In this document: one piece after another, positions 32,709-42,900 of the stretch
Numbering within the stretch: the stretch's first letter is position 1
How the letters are laid out: each line of letters opens with the position of its first letter
Assembly (NCBI GenBank): GCA_934045905.1
Contig: OW203761.1
Location: 31,980,964 to 32,044,963, forward strand
Direction: 5' to 3'
Length of the DNA stretch: 64,000 bases
From: Leuctra nigra
Taxonomy: Eukaryota > Arthropoda > Insecta > Plecoptera > Leuctridae
The notes under the pieces: model-generated
What the model saw: the letters and a program-made list of their open reading frames with translations, nothing else
What the model was told of the DNA's origin: nothing
Databases searched by the model: none
Made by a program: the position numbers and the translations under genes

Positions 32709-35700
32709 TTAGTCAATTATCTCATTGTGAACATGCTCATATCCAATTCTCAACAAATATTGGAAACTTTTGCTAGCCGCAAGTTCTGCAAGTTCAGGTG
32801 CTTCCAAAAGCCGGTCAATTGGTGGAAGCCAGTCAACACCATTGCCCCCCATAATATTGATCACATTAACTAACTTGAAAACCACTAACTTTTCAATGGC
32901 ATTGATTGGTGAATCAACATTAATATCAACCCAGACATCTCGCTTTATAGCATGGCACCAAATACTGTGCATTAATTCACCAGCTTCAAACTCATCTTCA
33001 ATGTATTTCAACAGCTCAAGAGCTTTCTTGAAGTCAAATTCATTAGCTGATGTGTTTTCCTCACAAATGAACAGTTTGATGAGCTCTGCCGGTGTGAGGA
33101 CTCGAAGCTGTTCAGTGTCATAGGCATATGCCGCCAAAACAGTTTCTGGAAGGTCTTCTTGGTAACGGACCAAGTCCATTTCACAGTTCAATTTGTTGAC
33201 AGTTTCTTCTGATGTCTCGTCATCATCACTGGCCAAAAGGGCAAGCTTAGCCAATGATAGCATTGAACGTTTTCTCCCCAGTAACTCCGTCTCATCTTTA
33301 GCAAGGTCAAGCAATGTGTGACTTGCTTGCTTGAACTCGCCAGTGAAAACATCTTGAAGCCATGACAATGCGGGGTGGTTCCCGAGAAATTGTGAGAGAG
33401 CTTGTTGCTGAGTCAACTGTTTCTTCTGAAGTCCAAACTGTTCCAATAAACGCCCATGCTTCTGTTCGCTGATGTACCAGTTGAATACGAACTTGGAGAA
33501 GTCCTGCTCCGATAATCTCTCCATGTACTTATCCAATCTCTCTTTATCATTCGTTACTTCACAGATTTGAACCAGAATTCGAAAGTCACAGTACTTCTCC
33601 GCAAGAATGGCAGCTCGTTCATATTCCTGAACTTCCACGAATGGTTCTAGCATGGCATGTCGTTCGGTCTCATATTTCTGATAGAGAATTTCAAACTTGT
33701 CTGTACCTCGTATACTCTCCAAATGACATTTTCTTCCATCAAGAATAATATCCAACAAGTTGACCAGTTGTTCGTATAGTTGATTCTTCAGCACAAAGTC
33801 CCCTGTCGCCAATGTTCCATGTTTGAAAGTTAAACTCTGCTGCATCATCAGAAAATCTCTCAGACCGTCATCTCCTGGGGCAGCTGTCCATGGAAGATAT
33901 TCTCCAATTCCCGGACTGAGCTCCAGCGTACGTGAGAAGTTTTCAGTGGTTTGCTGACGAAATTGCAGAACTTCATGCAGAGTTGTTAGGATGATAGTGT
34001 TGACTTGACCAAGAAGTGCAGCTACTTCATGTGGGCTGCGATCACTGTGAGCAATGTTGTTTGACCACTGAACGAGGGATTTCAATACCTGGTGTACTTG
34101 TGTGACCTCACGGAAGAAAAGATCCTGATACGTAAGATTAGGCGGAACTTTCACCTTCTGTTTTTCCAGTGCAGCTTTAATTCCCAGATCAATAATGGTG
34201 TTATGATTAGACTGAAGTGTGCGAAGAGCTATCATAGCCACAATTTTCTCGCAGTGCTCTCGAAGAATGAATGGCACTGCCATGACAGAATTCCGGATAG
34301 TGAGAGCTGTGAGACGCTCCCAGAGCTTCAGATCTTTAAGAAACGAGAAGTACAAATTAAGTGCTTGCTGTTTGTCATTAAGCTGCTGCAAGACCTGCAT
34401 AGATGTTGAGCTGCCCACACTTGCAGACGGCATCTTGACATCAGCCCAACGTGGATCTCCTACAGGGGCATCGTCTGCAAGATCCTTGGCAACTTGAGCA
34501 ACAATGGTGTCCATATGTGTGTTAACATCCATGACTGGCACTGCCTCGGGAGGAAATAATTCTTTAACAATCTCTTGGCTCTGGGCTATCTGCTTCTTGA
34601 TGTAAAAGATGAATGCGGCCTTCAGTTTGGAGCTGTTATCTTTTTGTGTCATCTGCTGTAACTCGGTATCTGTGATGGCGACTGTAATACCTCCGTCAGC
34701 TTCGGAGAACATTGAATCAGAGTGACTCGCAGCATCATTGAAGCTGGCTACGCTACTGCTCATGTAGTCATTAGGATGTGAATCTGACGGCGAGATTGAA
34801 ACTAGTCCGTTGCTTTTGGAAAAGAATGCTGGTACATGCCCGCACAATGCTCCTCCAAGCAAGAGGTCACCAGGAGTTGCAAAGTCAATCAAACCCTGTT
34901 CCTCTCCTCCTTGCATCAGGGACAAAACAATTACAACTTTTTGATTGAACAAGTATACTTCTTGCTGATGTAGTAAAAATTTGAAGCCAAGGATTTGGCG
35001 TTCATCTTGTTGGCGGTAAAATGCAGTGTATTTTAATGGAATGAAAGGCGTAAATCTTGTTGGAACTTGCGAGTTCTCTGTACATATTTTACCGATAGCA
35101 TAATGCAGTTGTGGGGATGCATGAGTGTATGTCGCTGCAGCAAGAATCATTACTCCATCCTCAACAGGCTGCATATCAAGCAGCCAAACATCTAACTCAC
35201 TGGGATTGCCTGCTGGGGATTCCCAAACTGACTCGTAGAAAGCTTCTTTAACAATGGGAATGATGTCAACTTCATAAAGAAGCCGTTCTGCTGCTCCAGG
35301 AGGTAGAAGCCACTTCTGAAGGGAGCGCTCTCCTAAGACATACATTCGCCACTCTTCAGATTGGTACGAATAACCATCCACAGCAACAACTTTGACCAGT
35401 TTCGATTCTGTCACTTGGGAGGAAGGAACCACCCCAAAGATTAGCGAAGACATTCTCTTTCCAATTCCACCCAGCCATCCTTGAGGTGTTTTGATTGTCC
35501 GGTGATTAATTGTGTGCCTTCCTCCACTGACTTCCGTTTGAACAAGAACGATGGTGGACGTAGTTGTTGCCAGAATGCAGCCAATGTTTCCGATGTTTGT
35601 CAACGAATCACATTCCTGGCCCTGAAGATCAATGTTTATCTCAACACTGGAGCCTTCGTGTGCAATGCTTGGCCAGTAACGAACTATGCCTTCAGGTGAA

Positions 35701-36200
35701 ACAGCGATGCAAGATGGAACATGCTTCCCTTCAGGCGTATACACAGACACAAGATCACTCTTGTGGGCAAGATCGCTTGGCGGAAGAGTGAGTTCTCGAC
35801 ACTGGCTATTGATTGGAGTGATCGGACGCATGCCTTGTTTTCTGGGATCAAGAACAAGTTTACACTGCCAAATCAATAACCGTCTACCACAAACAAACCA
35901 AGCCCACCCATCCCCTGTTATGTAAACGCTGACTGCAGAGCTGCGGTCTGCAAAAGTCAGAGCTTCCGTAACTTGAACAGGAAGTGCTGCCCCAAACTTT
36001 TCGGTATCATGGTATGGTGCTTTGCATATAGCTTGAACTGATTGATTTGAACCTCCAGTGATAGCACTGAATCTAGAGGAAGACTTCTTCAATGAACTTG
36101 GAGGACGACTTGGAGAGAACAATGATCTTTGTTCTTTAGAAGAAACCAGAGGAGACTTGAATGATGATGAAGGCGGTCGATTTTGTTTATACTTGTCCAT
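32709..36200 (-). CDS. Nup133: Nucleoporin Nup133, single-exon gene
   Basis: One uninterrupted 1163-residue ORF, close to the 1156 residues of human Nup133. Nup133 is a scaffold subunit of the Y-shaped Nup107-160 complex of the nuclear pore; in mitosis the complex also sits at kinetochores. Visible: a Ser/Pro-rich N-terminus (1-60); KFGAALPVQVTEALTFAD (68-85), like the start of the human beta-propeller; TLPPSDL and RYWPSIA blades; an amphipathic ALPS-type membrane-curvature sensor at about 240-258 (GWLGGIGKRMSSLIFGVV), aligned with the human one; then the alpha-helical stack with DPRWADV, FFREV, EYLPWTA, LAEKYCDF, LSWL and ICEENTSANEFDFKKALELL. The ATG at 36200 is the first in frame and gives the usual N-terminal length. 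No frameshifts or stops were seen. Human NUP133 is split into many exons, so the intronless state is notable. Certain as to family. Confidence 0.96.
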   Translation of the reverse strand: MDKYKQNRPPSSSFKSPLVSSKEQRSLFSPSRPPSSLKKSSSRFSAITGGSNQSVQAICKAPYHDTEKFGAALPVQVTEALTFADRSSAVSVYITGDGWAWFVCGRRLLIWQCKLVLDPRKQGMRPITPINSQCRELTLPPSDLAHKSDLVSVYTPEGKHVPSCIAVSPEGIVRYWPSIAHEGSSVEINIDLQGQECDSLTNIGNIGCILATTTSTIVLVQTEVSGGRHTINHRTIKTPQGWLGGIGKRMSSLIFGVVPSSQVTESKLVKVVAVDGYSYQSEEWRMYVLGERSLQKWLLPPGAAERLLYEVDIIPIVKEAFYESVWESPAGNPSELDVWLLDMQPVEDGVMILAAATYTHASPQLHYAIGKICTENSQVPTRFTPFIPLKYTAFYRQQDERQILGFKFLLHQQEVYLFNQKVVIVLSLMQGGEEQGLIDFATPGDLLLGGALCGHVPAFFSKSNGLVSISPSDSHPNDYMSSSVASFNDAASHSDSMFSEADGGITVAITDTELQQMTQKDNSSKLKAAFIFYIKKQIAQSQEIVKELFPPEAVPVMDVNTHMDTIVAQVAKDLADDAPVGDPRWADVKMPSASVGSSTSMQVLQQLNDKQQALNLYFSFLKDLKLWERLTALTIRNSVMAVPFILREHCEKIVAMIALRTLQSNHNTIIDLGIKAALEKQKVKVPPNLTYQDLFFREVTQVHQVLKSLVQWSNNIAHSDRSPHEVAALLGQVNTIILTTLHEVLQFRQQTTENFSRTLELSPGIGEYLPWTAAPGDDGLRDFLMMQQSLTFKHGTLATGDFVLKNQLYEQLVNLLDIILDGRKCHLESIRGTDKFEILYQKYETERHAMLEPFVEVQEYERAAILAEKYCDFRILVQICEVTNDKERLDKYMERLSEQDFSKFVFNWYISEQKHGRLLEQFGLQKKQLTQQQALSQFLGNHPALSWLQDVFTGEFKQASHTLLDLAKDETELLGRKRSMLSLAKLALLASDDDETSEETVNKLNCEMDLVRYQEDLPETVLAAYAYDTEQLRVLTPAELIKLFICEENTSANEFDFKKALELLKYIEDEFEAGELMHSIWCHAIKRDVWVDINVDSPINAIEKLVVFKLVNVINIMGGNGVDWLPPIDRLLEAPELAELAASKSFQYLLRIGYEHVHNEIID

Positions 36201-36430
36201 TGTAATAGAATAATCAACGAAAAAACTTAAAAACTTGCCTCATGTGAGAGCATAACCGGCACCCACACTTGCTTTCGCTTGCTTTCGCGAGCGAAGAACG
36301 CCGTCAACAGTTCACCGCCTTGTAGTAAGTTCTAGCAAATGTTCTAGTTTCATTTCGTGTTTTGAAGTGTTTTGCATTTATATGGCAGTGGACTTAAAAA
36401 TCCAACCAACATGGCGACAGCAGCTGTTTA
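36201..36430 (-). promoter_or_regulatory. Nup133 upstream region, possibly bidirectional with AGBL5
   Basis: The region directly upstream of Nup133 has a TTCGCGAGCGAA palindrome near 36284 and, at 36408-36418, AACATGGCGAC, a YY1-like core on the plus strand. AGBL5 is transcribed the other way and seems to have an upstream non-coding exon (acceptor at 39906), so the two genes could share this promoter. The transcription starts themselves cannot be seen. Confidence 0.3.
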
Positions 36431-37119
36431 ACTTTCATATTGTCAAAAGTTGTAAAATATCATTAATTTCGGTACAATAATACCATATACCTACAATTAA
36501 AGTTTAGTTCTTCTAACTAGTAAGTATAAGTTATTACCTAAACATAATTATGTATTAGTATCTCTATTTTCTTCATTGTAAACTACCTAGGTAGGTACCT
36601 AGCTAGTGATTAGACCTAGGGGTCACCTAATGTCAGGGGGTGGGTGACATGAATGCCTGGTTTGCATCACTCCCACTGAACTGAATAGTTATAGTGGAAT
36701 CTGCTATAAATAAGACAAGCTACTCCCAATATGAAAACTTACACAATTTTCCTTGCCACACTTTGGAGTTATGACACTTTCTGTTTGTTGTTTCGTTTCC
36801 ACCACTTACTACCTACCTACTACCTACCTAGGTAGTAGGTAGGTAGGTACCTACACTGTCTGTCTGTGTCAACAACACACTTCATGACAAACTGCACAAT
36901 ACTGCAAATTCTATTCTGGGGTTCACCTAGTGTTTTCTCATTCGGGGGCACAATAATTGGACAGCTTGAATTGACTAGTACCTAGGTAGTACCTACCCAT
37001 TTGTAAAATATTTAAATAAAATGGAAAGGTGACTGTCCACAGTGTAGGTCCTGTACACAGTTTGAGCTAAGAGTTGGCAGTGGGTTTGAGAGTTGAGAGT
37101 TTTGAGTTTGAGAGTAAAG

Positions 37120-37276
37120 TTACGTTTAGAGCTTGACGCTCGACGCTCAGCGCTAGCGCTGAAAGATGAACATGGTTTATCTTTTGACCTTGAACGCCAG
37201 CGCTCGGCGTTGGCTAATCGGGAGTCTCAACGGCGAGCGCCGAACATCGAACGAATGCCGAGCTGTAAACGTACCT
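37120..37276. repeat. Palindromic MITE
   Basis: GTTACGTTTAGAGCT at the left and AGCTGTAAACGTAC at the right are inverted; the interior is G+C-rich with paired AGCGCTAGCGCT and CGGCGTTGG-type words. Confidence 0.55.
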
Positions 37277-37450
37277 TAATCCATGATTGGCCATAGCACA
37301 GCGTATGACACAAGGACAAATGAATGCACCACAGCACCAATCAAATTCTTATAATGGCATTAGCAAATTACAATTACAAGAATTTGATTGGTGTGTTCAT
37401 TTGTTCTTGTGTGTTGCTTACTATGTATGCCAATCGTGGATAGGCCTTAA
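37277..37450. repeat. Palindromic MITE adjoining the previous one
   Basis: TTAATCCATGATTGGCCA at the left pairs with TGCCAATCGTGGATAGGCC at the right, and ACCAATCAAATTCTTATAA pairs with CAAGAATTTGATTGGT inside. It directly abuts the element at 37120-37276. Confidence 0.65.
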
Positions 37451-38315
37451 CAGCTCGAGCACTGAAGAAACTACAACCGATTTTAATTATTTTGTGCTGA
37501 AAGTAAATTTAACGTTTTTATGTTCCTATTTACTTTTGATTGGTATATTTCTTTGTTTTGAATTCATATTTCATACTCATTTAAACGATGTACCTACTTT
37601 GAACAAGCACTTAATTTGTGATCTAGGTATTTTCTTGTATTTTTAATGTGAAATTTTAAAACTTCAAAGTTCCTACCAATGACAAGTCAGAAGAGGATGC
37701 AAGCGCCCCACTGAACTTTACGTTAAAAAATAATTTTGTGAAATTTAAAAAAGTTAAAAATGACAAGTCTAAAGCCCAGTAACACACGACACATCCACCT
37801 CGAACATTGGATGTCTCCTTGAATTTTAGAATCTCTCTATCCCTTTCCCGCGCAAACACATCGCACATGTTTGGCCTTGAACAATTTATCATTGAAATCC
37901 ACGCATCCAATGAGCTTGTTCACTTCTATTTGCTCTCACCATATCGCTAGCATAGAACCTGCTTTAAAAAAATGGTGCCCCAGATTTGGAGAGATGGCAG
38001 TCAACTCTTGTTGTTTTTAAAAGTCTTGACGCTAGTAGGTTTAAGTTTCTCTAATATATAGTATAGGTACTAATATATATGATATATAGGTACCTAGTAC
38101 ACCTACCTACTCTAATATTAGTTCTATGAACAATTTTTTAATTAATTCAAACATAACATTGAGTTAATGATGAGCATTCAATAATTTATCTACCCCAGTT
38201 TAAAGACGATGGCAGATAGACTTTTTTATTTTTCAATAGTAATAAGTATCTACCTAGTTGTGATTTGAAAATTGATGCACTTCTTAGTCAATTTTTCCTT
38301 CAAGACGTTAGGTAG

Positions 38316-38537
38316 GTACACTCGACAATTCATAAAACGGTACCTATTTGAACGAAATGGATTGTCTGAAAAAAATGTGATGGCATTATCTGATGAAGTA
38401 TAATATGCTTACTCGTCATCTACTTCTAGTAGGTGAGCTCTGATTTCATTGATAATAACAAGGATTGATTTCAATGAACCTGACCAGCAGCCAATCTGTT
38501 TCCTTCAAATACCGTTTTATGAATTGTCGAGTGTACC
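38316..38537. mobile_element. MITE family C, copy 3, 222 bp (best preserved)
   Basis: Inverted ends GGTACACTCGACAATTCATA and TATGAATTGTCGAGTGTACC with TA on both sides, consistent with a Tc1/mariner-type mobiliser. No transposase. It lies between Nup133 and AGBL5. Confidence 0.75.
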
Positions 38538-39095
38538 TAACAGCAACACCTTTAAAAAATATATTTCGTATGTTCTGCAAACAAGACCATCACGCGGATT
38601 TCTTAGCGTGAAAAACAATTGCGCATTTTTTTTATATAAAACTTGTAAGTAGGTAACAGAAAGTTGGGTAATCCACGTGGAGTCAGGTGAGCACTTCATG
38701 GTGGGTGTTAAAGCTGTTAAAACACCCAATCTCCAGAATTGCGGCTCAAGCCGCCGCTCCAGGCAGCACTGGCTCCTGGGTCGAACCGAAATGATGCAGC
38801 ATTCGGCGGACAATCTCGCACGAACCGATAGCGATAACATAGATAATTTTCATGATTTATTATTTTCCAAACTAGATTAGAACCAGGACGAGATGTCCAT
38901 ATCTTTAGCTCGTCTCTTGGGCTCTTTTTTGACTCGGTCTCTCTGACAAAATTAAATCATGCGCTCTCTTGCACATTTCTTCGGATGTGGCTTCCATGCG
39001 TTGAATAGAGGGAGGTCATTTTCAATCGATTCTCTATTCCCCTTCAACGGCTTGATCCAAAATTAGACTTTATAGTTTGCAATGTCAAACTACCA

Positions 39096-39489
39096 TTAAG
39101 AGGCAAACGGAAGCGAACGGAAATCGCACGGTTCGTCAGAGCGGTTTTTGAAATTTTGTCTTCCCACTTAATAATTTTAAAAAATCAGATAGTAACGACC
39201 CATAACAGCCTAATAGACTAAATAATGCCGCACACTGGAGTACGTTTTGACCTCTGGTACGACCTCAAAGTGTTAAATACGATATTTAAATAGTAAAATA
39301 ATCGTATTTAACACTTTGAGGTCGCACCAGAGGCCATAAAGTATTGCAGTTTGCGGCATTATTTAGTCTTTTAGGCTGTAATGCGTCGTTACTGTCTGAT
39401 TTTTTAAAATTATTAAGTGGGAAGACAAAATTTCAAAAAAACGCTCGGACGAACCGTGCGATTCTCGTTCGCTTCCGTTTGCATCTTAA
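39096..39489. mobile_element. Large foldback palindrome, 394 bp
   Basis: Two arms of about 185 bp, starting TTAAGAGGCAAACGGAAGCG on the left and its near complement on the right, around a short AT-rich loop near 39290. Mismatches are few. Confidence 0.85.
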
Positions 39490-39953
39490 CCCCCTCACCA
39501 AGCGTTCTTGATTCTAATTGAGCTTCTTCCCTTCTTTTTTGAGAGATTGTGTCATCAATTGGTGCGCCAAAGCACTCAATTTCTTAGCAGGCTCACACGA
39601 GGAGCTGCTTATTATGTTGTACTAGTATATGTTGGAATTGCACTGAGCTGAAAATTTGCAAGGATCACCTTTAACATGTCCCGACCCGACAAACACAAAC
39701 TTGACTCAACTCAATACCGATTTATTCTTTCATACTTAGGTAGATAAATTATTGAATGGTCCTCAAAAGGTTCAATTAAGTTGTAGGTACCTATGCCATT
39801 TGTTGTTGGCATGGGAAATAATCCTAATCAACTGATTAGGTACACTTAACAATTGATTTAATTGAAAACTGTCCCTAAAAGTGATTGTGTAACTATTATA
39901 TTGTAGAGCATCACTATGCAGAAGAACACATTAAGCACATAACTCCTTCAACC

Positions 39954-42900
39954 ATGACCAATGTGTTTGAATGTGGGGGATTTACATTCCTGTCAAATTT
40001 TGACTCGGGCAACTTGGCTCGTGTTGAGCTCGTATCTACAAAGCAAACTGGTAAGTGCAATGACATAAATTAAGTTACTTGTAAAAAGGAACTAACTAAG
40101 CTACTTGGTAAGTTACATCATTTCAAAAGTAACCGAGTAGTTACCTAACATGAAAGTTACATTTTAAGATACTTTATTAAAGTTACTTTTCAACTTTTTA
40201 AAATAATACCTACCACTTGGATTTGGATTTGGTGTCAAGAGATAGAAAGGGAGTTTGAAGACTATAAAATTCCACCTAATATTACATTTGTCAATCAAAT
40301 TAATATTTCACCTAAAAGTAAGTTACAAAGTAACGAAAATTAAGTTACAAGTTACTCTAAAGTTGTAACTTACATAGTTACTTACAAAGTTACTGAGGAT
40401 GAAAAGTAACTAGTTACCCCAAAAGTTACCCAGAAAGTAACTACCTACCGTATTTACTCGCGTATAAGGCGCACTCGCGTATAAGGCGCGCAGTGTAGTT
40501 TTGAGAAACTTAATCTTGGAAAACACCTTATAGTTGATTGCGCGTACATTTAAGGTGCACCCCCACTTTTTGAAATGCAAATTTGTGAATACGCCTTATA
40601 CGAGAGTAAATATGGTAGTTACTTTCGTTAAGTTACTACCTAACTCTGGTACTACGTTACGTACTTCGTTACTACATACTACTTCCTTCCTTCTATAATT
40701 GAAAGAGACAGTCCATTCATCATTCACTTCCCAGTTACTTCATCTCATACTACTCATTCTATACCTACTTCAAACCACATTTTACGAATCAACTCCTAAT
40801 AAAAGCAAATAATTGTATTCAATGAACTTTTATTGCAGATACTACATCCAATTTATCAACAAATGTAAAGAACTGTCCAGTAGATGAAGAAGTTGATTTT
40901 GAATTTAACATATGGACCCGGCCCGATTGTTCAGGAACTGAATTTGAAAATTGCAATCGGACATGGTTTTATTTTGGGATCAGAGGTAAGAGAAGAAAAA
41001 GAGTGTAGGTATAATTCATCTTTCTTGTTGAGTAGGTAGGTATAGGTAGGACACCTGCAGACGTATAAATTGTGTGCAAAATTTTAAGTACTTTTTCAAA
41101 ACTTAATTTTCTAGACGAAAACACAGGTAGGTACTAATCATTGATTTCGAACCTGTAGGGTTGGTGGGTGAGTTTGATTATAAGAACCAACCAACCACCT
41201 TATACCTAATAATTGATTTTTCATTAAGTAGTAAGGTAGGTACCTACCTATAAATTTATTGACGGTAAATCGAGCTCTAGCTTAGCCGCTTAATTCTTCT
41301 GAATTCTTCTGTAGGTATGTACCTTACCTACCTAAGATGTGAAATGAAGTAAAATAAATCTTGCATAGTTAACATTTTTTGAGCGAGCGTAGCGAGCGTC
41401 ACCACGGTACTCTTATGGCACTTTCTCTGTGTGTTTTTTTTTTTTTTTTTTTTTTTTTTTTTGTCCGCACAGCCCAGGTTAAACCGCAAATTCAATCGAT
41501 CTGAAACTTTGCACATATGTTAACGTAATCTATGCGGTCCCTGGGATCGTTTTTGAACGGGCTCCTGTGATTGGTTCAAGTTTTAGAAAAATTATCTTTC
41601 GATTGGTTGGTTCAATCAATTTGAAATTTAGCAAAGTCATTGCAACCAACATTGTACCCAATCATAAAAATTTTCAGCCAAATCCTCCCATTGGTTCAAA
41701 TTTGAAACCATTTTTCCTGTGATTTTTGACATTTAAACTAGAACCGATTGACCGACCAACTAAAAACTTTGCATGGTCATTGGTACCAACATTTAAGGTA
41801 TTTTTGCCAATTTTCAGTCTAATCTGTCGTTATTTTCAAAAGTTTTTGTCATTTTAGGGACATTTTGCGTGTTGGCTGTCAAATTCACGAAGACTTCGAA
41901 TCTTCAGTTCAAGGCAAGGTAGTTAGAGTAGAAACTTTCAAACGCATAATATGAAACTGATAATGACCGTTCAACACTCGATTTGATATTGTACACACAC
42001 TTATATCATATGAGTGGTCCCATGTATATATTTTTTGAAGGAGATTTTGTGATTTTTGAAAATTAACACGGAACCGTTCAATCATAAAGTTGATCAACCG
42101 ATCAACTTAAAACTTTGCATAGTTATTTGGACCAATATTTAAGGAGTTTTTGGATATTTTTATACAAGTCTGTGACGAAATTACAGAATTTCGGTTCGAG
42201 GTGTTGCGCGTATCCGTGCTCGCTCATCAACGCGTTACACAGAGCGTTTTCCTAGTTTAATGAAAATTATTGGTACTAGGTAGTACCTACCTACCTACCT
42301 ACCATTGATGGGTACCTACCTACCTAATTTTGTTTTGTGAAAATACCACATTTGATCTTTGAAAGCTCCCTCCAATAGCATAGTAACTGAGGTATTTTGA
42401 AACCATAACTATTTTTGCTCTAGGTAGAAATAACCTGTAAATACCTAGTCAGTTTTAGTGTAGGCAAAAATTACCTAATTGATGTATCGAGCTCTTTAAT
42501 ATTTAGTGACAGCAGAGTCATTGTTGTCAGATTTGTAAGTTCTACTTAATTCCTCACCTTGCTAGAAAAGGTTCAATGAATGAGATTACTATATCGATAT
42601 TAAAATAAACAGTGTGTGCTCTATTTGTGTTAGGAGGTGCTCCATTCGCTCTCATCAAGCTGAATATTGTCAACTTGAACAAACAATCAAAGATGTACAG
42701 TCAGGGAATGGCTCCAGTGTTCCGCATCGTTCCGGGCAGAAACCAATGGGATAGAGTTAAAGATAAACCAACTTACACTGTGAGTACTTTGTAATTTCCT
42801 TATAATTTGTGTCTTTGGTGAGAATATCTAATTTAATGTTCTGTTGCTTCATCGTTGTGTTTATAGGCAGAAGAAAATAATTTTACACTTAGCTTCAAGT

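Larger units (their letters stand above)
36431..39906. other. Intergenic/5' region of AGBL5
   Basis: Holds TAGG/TACC microsatellites (36820-36850, 38060-38115), several palindromic elements listed separately and no coding exon. An upstream AGBL5 non-coding exon is expected because a clean acceptor (TTGTAG) at 39901-39906 precedes the first coding exon. Confidence 0.45.

Noticed and set aside
32770..35925. Long plus-strand ORFs opposite Nup133
   Set aside because: They are antisense shadows of a strongly conserved coding exon and have no recognisable product.
32709..36200. Nup133 as a dead processed pseudogene
   Set aside because: The ORF is intact over 1163 residues with conserved motifs, and no poly(A) tract or target duplication was found.
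37093..37646. Plus-strand ORFs upstream of AGBL5 as a 5' coding exon
   Set aside because: They lie within two palindromic MITEs and unique AT-rich DNA and do not resemble the AGBL5 N-terminus, which is complete at 39954.
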